Positions 11,721 through 25,072 of a stretch of 64,000 nucleotides of DNA are shown piece by piece; the first letter of the stretch is position 1; every line of letters begins with the position of its first letter. The DNA comes from Paramecium sonneborni (taxonomy: Eukaryota; Ciliophora; Oligohymenophorea; Peniculida; Parameciidae), in NCBI GenBank assembly GCA_905182985.1, contig CAJJDN010000060.1, forward strand, positions 129,481 through 193,480, in the 5' to 3' direction. The notes beneath the pieces were generated by a model. It ran no database searches and was not told the DNA's origin. It was given only the letters and a program-made list of their open reading frames with translations. The position numbers were made by a program, and so were the translations under genes.

Positions 11721-12040
11721 ATTTTTACGAACAACGTGAAGTATACTTGCTGACCTTAACACTGATATTGCTTAAAATTAGCCAAAGTCATTATTAATTT
11801 TCAAGAAAAACAGATTAATAATAAACTTGAATAAGATATCTAAAAGTTAAGGATCATACTGAATTAGAAGTTAAAGTTGCTCAACATAATAAAACCATAT
11901 GTGCCTTTGATGAATCTCTTTTATTTCTTAACTAAGTATAGTCACCTTTTCTTATTCAATCTAAAAAGTCTATAAGAATTTAACAACAATATATAAAAAA
12001 ATATAACACACTCTAAACTGACATCAAAATTCTCTTATAA
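11721..12040 (+). pseudogene. Decayed trichocyst matrix protein relic (copy 1)
   Basis: Coding-like pieces in different frames, not joinable by GT...AG introns: NFYEQREV, then ILADLNTDIAQNQ, then KVIINFQEKQINNKLEQDIQK, then VKDHTELEVKVAQHNKTI followed by CAFDESLLFLNQV. The helix-like composition and the ADLNTDIA and EVAxH-like patterns resemble trichocyst matrix proteins. At least two frameshifts and no start codon indicate a pseudogene. The assignment to the family is by appearance only. Confidence 0.5.
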
Positions 12041-12779
12041 ATTGCAATTATTGAATTCAAATTTTTTAAAATAAGCCAAATTACAATTAAGAAGTTTTTT
12101 CGGTTTGCTCATATTTCGATTTTTATCAACCTCAAAATTGAAAATTAATTTAATATTTTTCAACTTAATTATTAATTAAGTAAAAACAATCATAATTATT
12201 CTTGAATTATTTAAAAGATATCCAAGCATATTTTTAATAATTCTAGTAATTCTTATATAATTTATTATTAATTAATTAATTTAAATATGACCTTTTATTA
12301 ATTTATGCAATAATTATTAATTTTGCACTAAACTTCATTCTATGTTCTAACTTTAAAATAAAATAATCACTAATATCATCAAATAACATATTTGAATTTA
12401 TTACCTACTTAAATGTCTCAATCAATCCTAATTTATGTTAAAATTGAATTGATTGAATTATCTAATATAATAAATATAAAATAATATTTCTTAATTAAAT
12501 TTTTTTTTTCGTTAAATTTTTTTTTTATTCTTTTAGAATGTCAATTATTTTACTAATTTTTCATTAGTATTAATCATCTTGTCATTCTAATCTTTCGAAA
12601 GTTCTATTAAAATTATGTTTTTTTAATATTTATTTTTCTGCGTTTTTCAAATAATATATTGAAAAGCAATAAAATTAAGTTCAAATTCATTAATTTTTAT
12701 TAACCTTTTAGAAGTATAGTATGCTTTATAAAATTTTTCTTTATATTATTCTTTTTAAAAAAGATTTTCTACTCCTCCA
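11743..12779. repeat. Direct duplication C, copy 1 (1037 bp)
   Basis: Appears identical to 12781-13817, with offset 1038 and one N between. Apart from the relic at its left end it is AT-rich with no clear gene. Confidence 0.95.
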
Positions 12780-12780
12780 N
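12780..12780. other. Single-N contig join 3
   Basis: One N followed by sequence already present from 11743. Third example of the same pattern. Confidence 0.95.
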
Positions 12781-13078
12781 ATACTTGCTGACCTTAACAC
12801 TGATATTGCTTAAAATTAGCCAAAGTCATTATTAATTTTCAAGAAAAACAGATTAATAATAAACTTGAATAAGATATCTAAAAGTTAAGGATCATACTGA
12901 ATTAGAAGTTAAAGTTGCTCAACATAATAAAACCATATGTGCCTTTGATGAATCTCTTTTATTTCTTAACTAAGTATAGTCACCTTTTCTTATTCAATCT
13001 AAAAAGTCTATAAGAATTTAACAACAATATATAAAAAAATATAACACACTCTAAACTGACATCAAAATTCTCTTATAA
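12781..13078 (+). pseudogene. Decayed trichocyst matrix protein relic (copy 2)
   Basis: Second assembly copy of the relic at 11721-12040, missing its first few codons because the contig begins inside it. Confidence 0.45.
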
Positions 13079-13817
13079 ATTGCAATTATTGAATTCAAAT
13101 TTTTTAAAATAAGCCAAATTACAATTAAGAAGTTTTTTCGGTTTGCTCATATTTCGATTTTTATCAACCTCAAAATTGAAAATTAATTTAATATTTTTCA
13201 ACTTAATTATTAATTAAGTAAAAACAATCATAATTATTCTTGAATTATTTAAAAGATATCCAAGCATATTTTTAATAATTCTAGTAATTCTTATATAATT
13301 TATTATTAATTAATTAATTTAAATATGACCTTTTATTAATTTATGCAATAATTATTAATTTTGCACTAAACTTCATTCTATGTTCTAACTTTAAAATAAA
13401 ATAATCACTAATATCATCAAATAACATATTTGAATTTATTACCTACTTAAATGTCTCAATCAATCCTAATTTATGTTAAAATTGAATTGATTGAATTATC
13501 TAATATAATAAATATAAAATAATATTTCTTAATTAAATTTTTTTTTTCGTTAAATTTTTTTTTTATTCTTTTAGAATGTCAATTATTTTACTAATTTTTC
13601 ATTAGTATTAATCATCTTGTCATTCTAATCTTTCGAAAGTTCTATTAAAATTATGTTTTTTTAATATTTATTTTTCTGCGTTTTTCAAATAATATATTGA
13701 AAAGCAATAAAATTAAGTTCAAATTCATTAATTTTTATTAACCTTTTAGAAGTATAGTATGCTTTATAAAATTTTTCTTTATATTATTCTTTTTAAAAAA
13801 GATTTTCTACTCCTCCA
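12781..13817. repeat. Direct duplication C, copy 2 (1037 bp)
   Basis: Copy of 11743-12779, continuing into unique sequence at 13818. Confidence 0.95.
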
Positions 13818-14515
13818 TTTTCCAACAAATAGATTAATAATTCGAAGAGTATTTTGTAGGAGAATTTAATAAAGAATTAACTTAATAGTTACGACTTACA
13901 GTTATTAAGATATATTTGATCTTCATTTAAGTTATGATTCTTATTTTGTAAAATCTTAAGACTATTATTATAATTATTCTAGATTTAATAATCTATTTTT
14001 TTTCTAAATTTTTTGAGGAGTTGAATATTCTGTTGTTTTTAGATATTAAATTTAAAATAATTTTTTTTTCTAATTTATTAATCAATCCTTGTAAAAAATT
14101 TCAGGTTTGATATCATTTTCTCTACGAATTAAATTAATAACGAAGTTTATTGACCATAAAGTCAAAAATTACTGCAAAATAAACTTAAATTCAAGTTTTT
14201 CAGTTTTAAGTATTAAAATTAAATGAGCCAAATGTTAAAATTAAATATTTATTCGATGTTGGCTCATATTTTTTCTATAAATTTCTCTAAATCACATATT
14301 TATGTCTGTTTTGACAGAATTAAGGCTATAATTAGGTTAAATTGTTTGACTTTAGCTTTATTAACTTTTCTTCAGGTATTCAGGCATGACTTTAAAGTTA
14401 CTTTAATAAAACATTTATATTGGAGAAGATTTTAAGACAATAAAATTGTTAATTTTATAATTAAGCAATAAAGTTAGATTTTAAAAAATATAATAATCCT
14501 AATGTAGGATTAATA
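13079..14515. other. Long region without a firm gene
   Basis: About 1.4 kb (part of it duplicated) between the relic and the surface antigen stop. One plus-strand frame, from about 13800 to 14110, lacks TGA and starts coding-like (FQQIDQQFEEYFVGEFNKEL) before turning into a hydrophobic Ile/Phe-rich run with no start codon. A second open stretch begins with ATG at 14223. Neither shows a domain. Probably intergenic with gene debris. Confidence 0.4.
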
Positions 14516-17500
14516 TCAATTAGATATAATCAAAATTATTAATAAATATACTTCTACAATATTTGCAAAGTCGTCAACCGTAGAATTATTTATGTTTGAA
14601 CTATTATTGGAATTTGGAAGAGATTGATGACAAATAACACACTTTTAGAGTGTAGTATCCCAAGTTTATGAATATTTACTAAAGGTATAGCAATTAGTAG
14701 AATCAAATTAAGATTCATCAATAGATATGCAAGTATTATTATTAAATTTACAATAATTATATTTAGACTAATCAAATGCAAGAAAAGGCTCACATTTTTA
14801 TTTAGTATTGTACCAAGTAGTACAATTAAAATTTTCACAATATGATATAGTTGTATTAGTGGAATTTTGTTAATTAGTAATTTTAGTGACCCAATTACAG
14901 TATGAATTAGAGATACAAACAGATTATGAGGAATTAGCTAAATTGCATTAAGTAAATGGAACACATTTATTGTTGTTCCAGATACATTAACCAGTTAGAG
15001 CACCTTATTAACAAATAGATTAAGTAGAGTAAGATGAACAATTTGATTTAGGAATACAAATTAAATTAGTTTCATCATAGATACAGAAATTCAAATTAGA
15101 TTGACAATCATTAGATGATTTAGGCTAAGAAATATCTGTACATAATTTAATTCTACAAATAGTTTTATCCCAAAGACAAATTCCATCTGATGCTATAGCT
15201 GTTGAACAAGTGATTTAATCTTAATATTATGAACATTTAAGAATAGAAATACAATTAATAGAATTATAGGTACATGATATTAATTATTTAGAGCATTCTT
15301 GATGGTTATAACCTTATAAATCTTAACATGATTAATCTCTACATTTTCCAGATTCCCAAACACAAATTCCAGTTGAAGAAATATAATGATCTTAAGTATA
15401 TTAAATTCCAAATTTATTTCTCTTACATTATTCTAATAATTAGTATGATGAACATTTTTCATATAAAGAGATACAAGAATCAATAGTATTGGTTGTACAT
15501 TTTGTATTAGCCAATTAACATTCTTCATGAGTTTTAAATTTGGCTTGAGTACAATTTTTAAACAATGAACAAACTTGATTATTTCTGGAATCAATAGTTA
15601 GAATACATTCTCCATCAATTCCAGTAAAACAAGCAGGTATTTTATTTTAAGAACATTTTAAAATAGGAATACAATTATCACCATTAGTTGTACATAGAGG
15701 TGATATAAATTTACATAATTAATCAGTTTTCCATTTAATAGATGTGCAATCATTATATTAATAACATGCACCACCTATATTATGTTAAATAATCCATAAA
15801 CATGGTCCATCTGTTCCAATAATACAAGTTTCTTAGGATGTTTTAGATGAACATAAATTTTATATTGCACATTTACCTTATAAACCTATAGTGCAATTGA
15901 TATCTTAAATGTTACATTAAGTATGAGTATAACCAAATAAATCTATACATGATTTATCTCTACATGTATTTTAATCCCAAACACATAAAGTATTAAATAC
16001 AGTTTTCACACAACTTTATTAATTTGTATATGATTTGCATAAATCTTATAATATTTAACAACCTCCTCCTGCTTTAGTTGTACAATTTGTATAATAATTA
16101 TTACAATCTTCATTAGTACTTAAACTTTAAGGAGCATTATCACAACGTCTAGTTTAACATTACATAGATGATTCAACCCAAGTACATTATTTTTTAGATG
16201 TATCCATTACACAACTTGTTTAAGTAATATAATAATAACATTATTCTTATAAAGCAATGCATCTCATTCCATTACTTGTACATTTATATTATTAATAACA
16301 ATCTTCATGATTCTTCAATTCAATATCTTCACATTCAAAATTATAGCATTTCTATTGACCAACATATCCACAATCTTTTAAATATGAATTACATTGTTAT
16401 TCAGATTTCAAACTTTCTGGAGCATTCTAACATGTTTTAATTTAACATTATGAATCAATCCATACACAATTAGATGTCTTACATTATGTTTCAATCATTT
16501 ATGAACATTATTCTGGAATCTTAACACATCCATCGTTTGTTAAATTTATTGTACAATTATTTTCATATTTTTAACAATCTTCATGCGTACTAACATTTTA
16601 TGGTGCTGTCTCACAAGATTTCAAATTACATTCATTATTCTTCCAACCACACTATTATCCACTATTATCAATTATACAATTCTTATCTGATTTATATTAT
16701 TAACATTATTTTAATTCCATACATCCATTTCCATTATCATTTATTGTACATATCTTCTATTTATTGTTTATTATTTAATTCATACAATTTATATGATTAT
16801 ATCCATTCAATTATACTACAGTACATTATTTTTAATAACAACTATTATTCTTCCATTAGCATTCCATATCTTTTTAATCTACCTTACATTCCATCTCATA
16901 TTTATATTAACTACATTCTTTTTTTGTCATACATTATAACACTTTAGATCCATCTATTGTACAACTTTTTAGTATGCTATCACAATCATTAAAACTATTA
17001 AATCCTATCCCTTTTAAATTATTACAAATTAAATCTACACAATAGCTGCCATTCCAATAACATATACTTTTCATTGATTTCTTACATTAACTATTTGTTT
17101 CATATTATTAACATTCTTATTATAAATTTGTACAACCACCCTATCTTTTTACTATACAATTATTCCCATTACAATCAACTACATTCTCACAACTTGCATC
17201 CACACATTTATTCTAAAACCAAATACAGTTTCCTTTATTTGATATTGTGCATTGATTCTCTATCTAATAATTTGTACAATTCTCTAATACAGTCATACAC
17301 TTACTTGAATCCTTTAAAATAGTGCATGTTGTTTTAAATTATTAACAAAGTATTTTATTATAAACATTATTATTGTAATTCTCGCATGTTTTGTCTACAC
17401 ATTTTTATAAATTATTTATTATGCACACCGAATTTTAAGTGCATCTTTCATCACTTGGAATTTAATCACAAATATTATTATCAATATTTTAACAGCTCCC

Positions 17501-20500
17501 TTTAAACTAACAATATGATTCTTCACTCTTAAAACAATTAGATTCCATTACATATAAATCACAAGATTTCTAAATATTTATACAACTTGTCTTCCCTACA
17601 TTTTGAGTACATCCAGCTAGCCATGTTGAACAATTTTCATGTGTAAATTTATTATCTGGATAATTTTAACAAGTTCTAGATGTACAATTACTATTTCCTG
17701 TTTAAAAAGTACATATTGCTTAAGGATTTTATGATCCATCATATCGATCACAAATAAGTTTAGTATTAGCTTTAATATCTGAACAATTTGTAATAGTACT
17801 TATACTTACACATAAAATACCATTATAAAAGCAGAATGAATTTTTAGATTAGAAGCAATCAGATTATGTATATGAAGGACATTCTTCTGGCATATTGATA
17901 CATTAATTTTATTAAGCATTAGTTGTACATGTAATACTAACAGAACTGCAAAGTGAATGAGAATATTAAAATAATGTAATAGATGTACAAGGATGATTAT
18001 TAAAAAGTAAACAATCTGGTTCAACCCAAGCACAAAATCCTTCTTAAGCTTTTATACAATTATTTTAATCTAAAGAGGAACATAATTAAACTTTAGTAGT
18101 ACATCCAGTTCTAGCTGCATTAACTGTACATGTATTATCTACAGTTTCACATTCATTTAAAGTAGTTAATCCATAATAGAGAACACATCCAGTATCAGCA
18201 CATCCATTAGATATAGAATTAAGTTTACAAAATTATTTAAATTCTTTACATTTAATATCATTATAATTTTCTAATCTTACTGTAGAACATCCATAAATGA
18301 TATCACGATTAACACATTTATCATTATAATAATGACAAAGACTTTATTTACTTTAGATACAATGTTCCTCTTTTAAATATTGATTACAATCATTTTATAT
18401 TTCTATACAACTATTTAAGCTAGCATGAATTGAACAATTTTTATCATAGCTTTGACATTTTTAATAGTTTAATGAAAAATCTTCAACTTAAATTTCAGTA
18501 CAAGTTTTATTGACACAGATTTCTTTTTATTATTTACATTGAAACAATATTGAATCACAATTAGAATAATCTACAATACTCTAGCATGTTAATTTATCAA
18601 ATTATTAACATAAACCATCTAACCAAACACATTTTTTACCTTCAAGTGTATATGTACATTGATTAAAAGTATATGATTCACATTTTTCTAATCTATTTAA
18701 ACAACCAGTTTAATTTAATAAAGGAATGACTGTACAATTATTAGATATGTTTTAACATTTTTCAAAGGAATTAAATTAGATGGGATCATCTGGAATATCA
18801 GAACATTAAAATTCAAGACATTCAGTACCATTCCAATAACATTTTTAAGTTTTAGATAAAAAACATTAGTAACTTTGTTTATAATCTGAGCATTTTTGTA
18901 GTAAATTAATACAAGCAGTTCTGTTTTCATTAACAGTACAAGTATTATTTATAGCATTACACATAGAATGAGATTGATTAGGTATAAGATGACATAAATT
19001 AGATACACATTATGAATTGGACCAAACACAACCTGAATTACAAAATGGTTCAGGAGTATTTAAGCAAGTATTTGATTTTTCAATACATTAATCTTCATAC
19101 CAATAACAGGTATTATCAAAGAGACAAACTTCACTTAGAGATCTAAGATTACATTTTTAAGGTAATTTCATACAACCTTTAAGAGTAGATTAAACAACAC
19201 ATCCAGATAAGTATTAATCACATAATTACATAGTGGTATATTGATTAATATCAGCAGTTTCACATGATTTAGATAAACACTATTCGTTAAACCATTCACA
19301 TTAAGTATTATCTAATTTCTTAATACATTATTCTTATATTTGATAAGCTTCGCAAGTATTAGTAATATCCATACATCCTCTTTTATGTTAATTTACAGTA
19401 CAATTAGATAAATATGTGTTACATAATAGATGGGTATTTAAATTTTAGGGAGCATTAGAACATGTTTTTAAATAACAAACAGATTTCCATATACATTTTT
19501 ATTGATAATAATCAATAGTACATAAATCTAAAGTTTAGATATGAGAACATCTATAATCCATACAGTTACCATTAGAATCATTAATACAATTTTGTAATAT
19601 AGAGTTACAATCTTAATTTAATGGTTTTTAGATAGCAGTGCATAATTAATCAATACATTTATCATTGAACCATAAACATAATTATTGATTTGAGTCATGT
19701 ATACAATCCTGTTATTTAATGATTGAATTACATGTTGTTAATTTTGAGCAACCTCCATTTAATTTAGAGATGCAACCAGTAAGATATTCTGTACAATTAG
19801 TAATAATAGTAGGGGCATTATCACATGTTTTTGTGACACATAGATTATTAAGCATAGTACAAGAAGGAATGAATGATTCACAATAGTAATGACTCATATT
19901 ATTAATAATAGGAGCATTTTTACATATTTTCAATTAACAAATAGTTTTATTCCAAACACATTATTTGCCATGAATATCATATTAACAAGTATCTTAAGAT
20001 AAAGCAGAATCACATTCTTTATTTTGTAAACATCCTCCGTCTGGTTTAGCAATACATCCTTTTAGAAATGAATCACATTAAGAATTGGTAGTAAATGTTT
20101 TAGATGCTTATGAACAATATCTATCACTGCAATATGTATCCATCCAAGTACATTAATTATTATTCGCATCAATAATACAAGCATTCTAATTTTAAGCTTT
20201 GCTACATGTAGTTCTAGTAGTACAACCACCACCTTTTTAAGTTGTACAACCTTATAAAAAAGATTCACATTCTGCATCTGTTGTAAGTGTTTTAGGAGCA
20301 TTTAAACATATATGATCATAACACTTACTATTTATCCATTTACATTTTATTGTCATTGATTTATTCCAATAACATTATGATTATTTCTACATATCCTTAC
20401 AATTACCACCATCCATACAACCATTCTCACCAAAATTTACAGTACATTATGATTTTGCTTTTCTACATTATTCATCACTTTCATAAGGTAATTTTTAACA

Positions 20501-20923
20501 TGTATCTGCTAATGAGCATTTCTTACCATCCCAATAACATAATTAATTCCTTATATTCTATTTACATGTATTCTTATCTACATACTATACACATTCACCT
20601 AAATCTATACATGTCTAACCATCTGTTATACAACTTATCTATATACTTTTACATTATTCCTCATTACTATATTCAAATGATCTACATCCTGTAAATTACT
20701 AACATTAACCTTCATAATACATACAACCTAACATCTATGAACACTTTTATTTATCAAATTATCTACAATATGATCCTATTGTTTTATTCTCATTATTTTA
20801 ACAAACCTATTTCATCCATTAACATTCTATATTCTATTAACAATCCTATTATGATTTTAATTAAACACAACTACAAACTTATGACTTTACTATCTATAGC
20901 AAAACAACTAAAAAGATCATCAT
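14516..20923 (-). CDS. Large Cys-rich surface antigen-like protein
   Basis: Single uninterrupted frame of 2136 codons (2135 aa), checked at five separate points. The N-terminus is a signal peptide, MMIFLVVLLQIVKSQVCSC. The body is a long series of Cys-rich units with regularly spaced Cys, Trp and Thr, for example CQWMKQVCQNN, CISKLNGGCSKLTTC, CAWVEPDCLLFNNHPC and CSLFKNCTQA. This is the pattern of Paramecium surface (immobilisation) antigens. The last residues are hydrophobic (VEVYLLIILIISN) after a Ser/Asn-rich linker, consistent with GPI anchoring. Such proteins coat the cell and cilia, and usually only one is expressed at a time (established knowledge). Length and lack of introns fit the family. 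I saw no block of near-identical central repeats. The 1.3 kb upstream is gene-free. Confidence 0.88.
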
Positions 20924-22236
20924 ACTATTTATTATTTAATATATATTATTTTTAATATTCTTAACATATTCAATTCTCTAACCATTTTTTATTATTATTT
21001 TTCATAAACAAATATCATTTAAAATAATCAAAACATATTAAATCAACTATTAAATTATTACAATTTACAAATAAAAGAAAAAACATATTATATCCTACTA
21101 ATAAGACATTAATTTTATATTCTAAAATAAATGAATATCCATAAATTAGAATTGCTTTCTCAATAATTTAAGAATACAAATCTTTATCAAATGATAAAAA
21201 AATTTAGAAAAGATAGAAAAATTTTTTAAGTTACAACTCAATGGGTGATTAATAAATTTATTAACTTATGTATTTATCATTTAATATTATAAAAAAAAAA
21301 TAGTATTTATTTAAACATTTCAGAAGTTTTTGACATAATAACAACTTAATTTGTTGAATTATATCTTAAGTAACTGACTTTTATTTCATACTATTAATCC
21401 TTTTTTTTTCATAAAAATTTATTCTGATTATTAATATTTTTATAAATGATGAAAAGCCACATTTTTATTCATATTTTTTTAAATTTTTTAGGTTGATAAC
21501 ACCATTTGATCTATATTTTCTTGAAAAATATTAGAATGATTAAATTTTGGCCAATTTAATTTCAAACCATTTAGTTTTATTGTTATGTAAAAAACAATTA
21601 TATTATAATCATAATTATATAAAATTAGGTATTTCCTCTATAATCTGATAATTAAATCATTTTGAAAAAGGATACATAATTTTTGAAGCCATGTTCAAAT
21701 GTCTTAAACAAAATAAATTTAAATCTGATGCTAAAATCCAAAATTACAAAACAACTTTTTAATAACTAATTTTAAATTCAATTTTTCATCAATCAATAAA
21801 GAAAATTATTAGATAAAGCAAGTAAATAAAATTTAAGATAAAATTTGAGTTCATAATATAATAGATGGGGTAATAGTTTTATTCAGTGTAAAGTTAGCTC
21901 TTGACAACTTTTAAAAATTTGATTATTTTATTACCATCTCATTTTACCGACAGAAGGCTTAAGCTATATACAATATTTTAGTATATCATTTCAGTTAGTG
22001 TTTTTAGAATATTTAATTTTTAATCCATTTCATATGGTACTGTATCATCTAAAAAGAAAAAAAAATAGGTACTTTATATTAGTTTTATCTAATTGCTTCT
22101 ATAATAAAAATTGCAGCTATCATCTAACTTCACATATTCTCTTTAAAGATATTGATTTAAATTTTAGAAGTATATATAAAATTTAATTAAAAAAAAAATT
22201 AAAATATAAAATTTTTCTATTAAAAATAAATATAAA
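20924..22236. other. Gene-free region between divergent genes
   Basis: 1.3 kb of AT-rich DNA upstream of both the surface antigen (minus) and the tandem kinase (plus). No convincing frame on either strand. Its length is unusual here and it may hold control sequences for the antigen gene, but I see no specific site. Confidence 0.5.
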
Positions 22237-25072
22237 ATGCTAGAAAACCAGATAATTAAATCACCAAATGAAAATTTTAAAGAAAGATATTTTATTCTGA
22301 AAAATTTATTAGGAACAGGAGTTGAAGGAGAAGTATATGAAGCCAAAGCAGAAAATTAATCATTCTATAACTCTAATGTTGCCATAAAAATATTTAATTA
22401 AATTAAAGAGACAGAAGAAGAATTTATTGATTGGATAATTGAATATTAGAGAAACTATGAAAAAATTTAAACATCTTTTCTTGTAAAAACTTATGAAAAA
22501 TTTACTTATAATTCTAAAACTTGTGTTGTAATGGAATTAGGATGCATTTCTTTAAAGGAGTATTTAAATTCTAATAATATTATGAGATATTATGAAAAGG
22601 AGTAAATATGCCTTAAAGTATTTTATGTTCATTATTTTAGATATCAAAATCAGTATAATTTCTTCATTCATATAATTATTTTCATAGAGATATAAAACCA
22701 GATAATTATGTTAAAATTGGAGATTAATATCGACTGACTGATTTTGGTATGCTTAAAGCAATTAAATTTTAATTTAAAAGATAAACAGTCGGAGTTGGTA
22801 CACTTTAATATTAAGCACCGGAAACTACCAGTGAGATATATTCATAGCCTGCTGATATTTGGTCTCTTGGTTGCCTATTTTATGAAATATTTTCAGGGGA
22901 GCAATTATTTTCAGGTATTATTTTTAATATTATCATAGGAAAAAAAAAAACTATATCATCTTTAAAGGAAGAGTTAAAATAAAATAATTAAGAAAATTAA
23001 TTAACTTAAAAGATAAAGTAAATCAAATGGTTTTAATGGTCTAATTTAATCTTGAACATGCTTAATCCTAATCCTGATTATAGACCGAAAATAAATGATA
23101 TAGTAGAATAGATTTTATCATTTTAATAAAATAAAATTTTGTAGGCTCCTACACTAAAGAATCCAAACAGATAATTTTCACTTCAACAAAATCTTGCTTA
23201 AAGAGATTTGTATTAAGCGTAAGATATAAATTAAAATGATTATTAAAATATAATTAACATAGCAATTTATCAAGATAAGAGCATACAATAGGAGGCTATA
23301 GATTGGTTGATAAGCTAATTTGATATATTTTTAAGTGAACTTTCACCCCATATTTCAGTCTATGAATAATTTATAATAGATGATAAAATCTATATTATAA
23401 TGGAATCAGATTGGATTTCCTTAAAAGATTATCTTAATATTAATCTTGATTTAAATTTTTCAGAAAAAGAAACTATACTTTTGGATGTATTTTACTAATT
23501 ATATTAATAGATTACCAAGTCTATCTAGTATTTTCATTAAAATAATTATTGTCATTCTGATATTCGTATAGAAAATTATTGTATAATCAATAAATAATGT
23601 AAATTGAATGAATTTGGATCAATAAAAAAATTGAACCATTATTAATCAAAATTTGGTACCTTATAAAAATAGGGTTATAATTATAATGATGCAAAATATA
23701 TAGATATTTATTGTTTAGCATGCCTCTTTTATGAAATAATTTAGGGAGAAAAATTATTTAATTTATAAAAATACAATTAAAATGATTATGAATTAATCTA
23801 ATAAAGTATCAATAATTTTAAAAAGGATAATTAAAAGTATATTACTTAAATTAAAAATATTGAACAAAAAAAATGGTAAAATATAATATTATATATATTA
23901 AATAATGTTTTTATAATTGAATTAGATATAAATTAGATTTTAAATTTGGTTTAAAGTGAAGATTAATTAGATGATATAGAATAAAAATTATCATAAATTT
24001 AAACTAATCAGTTGAAAGATCCAATAATTTAGAATCTTGAGCATTAATTTATTTTAAGTGAACTATTATAAAATGGAACAGAATTAAAAATCTATCAAGC
24101 TAAACCTATTAATACACAAATTTATTAAACAGATGTAGCTATAAAAATTCAATCGAAATTTACAGATCTTGAATTGAAATTTATAGATTATTTAATAGAA
24201 TATTAGAAACAATAATAAAACAAAATCCTTAGTATTATTAGTGTTTATGAAAGATTTCAATGGTAGAAAAACTAAATTATAATTATGGAACTTGGAACTA
24301 ATTATTTAAACTAAGTATTGGAGACTTAATAATAATTATCAGCACTTTAAAAAATATAAATTTGTTAATAAGTATCTATAAATTTAAATGAGTTAGATAA
24401 CTGAATAAATTTAATTTTTGCATTAAATGGGAATTATTCATCGGAATATAAGTCCAGAAAACTTTATTTAAATAGGAAATATATTCAAATTAATTGAATT
24501 TGGATCTATCAAATAACAATAAGATAATCTAAATCTTAATAATATGGTTGGAAATCCATATTATTAAGCTCCTGAGATTATTATGAAATCGGGTGGATAT
24601 TCATTTTCTATTGATATTTGGTAATTAGGATGTCTTTTTTATGAAATATTCAAAGGAACACCTTTATTTTATGGTATTCAATCAATTATATAATTAAGCT
24701 GATTATGTAGATTAGCTCAATTAAAAAATTCTTAATTATTATAAAAATTAATAATTTATTCACTCTCAAATCGATTAATTATAAATTGGATAAAAAATAC
24801 AAAATTTAATTAAAAATATGCTTGATCCAAATCCATTAAATAGACCAAAGATAAATCAAATAACAGATGAATTAGCTATTGAGCTTAATAATTTTTAATA
24901 AAACAAAAACAACTTCAATGAATAAGATGATATTAAAAAATAAATTGTAAATTTATTAATCTAGTCATCTAAATTTTAAAATAGTTCTAACAACAAAGAA
25001 GTATATGTATTTTTGGAGAGGAAAACAGAAGACTTTTTATAAGAACTTACAAATGAGATAAAAAAAAATTGA
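22237..25072 (+). CDS. Triple tandem protein kinase, domains 2-3 degenerate
   Basis: Five introns (23, 24, 24, 25 and 25 nt) leave 905 codons (904 aa). Domain 1 (about residues 15-290) has LLGTGVEGEVYEA, VAIKIF, HRDIKPDN, TDFG, YQAPE and DIWSLGCLFYE, so it should be an active Ser/Thr kinase. Domain 2 keeps the fold pattern (SLKDYL, SIQYFHQNNYCHSDIRIENY, LACLFYEII) but has Tyr at the VAIK Lys, HSD for HRD and EFG for DFG, so it is a pseudokinase. Domain 3 has VAIKIQ, HRNISPENF (HRN), IEFGS (EFG) and YYQAPEII, so catalysis is doubtful. An intron sits just before the I-S/T-x-x-[VI/IQ]-F-LH segment in all three domains, and another after QLFSG and PLFYG in domains 1 and 3. This argues for internal triplication of one kinase unit. 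Substrate unknown. Confidence 0.88.

Noticed and set aside
14223..14435. 70-codon plus-strand frame starting MSQMLKLNIYSML
   Set aside because: With the ciliate code it runs on antisense into the surface antigen gene, and it shows no domain or coding-like balance.
16600..17322. His/Tyr/Ile-rich plus-strand frames
   Set aside because: Antisense shadows of the Cys-rich surface antigen.
21998..22346. Short frames on both strands near the kinase start
   Set aside because: The plus one is low-complexity AT-rich DNA; the minus one is antisense to the kinase N-terminus.
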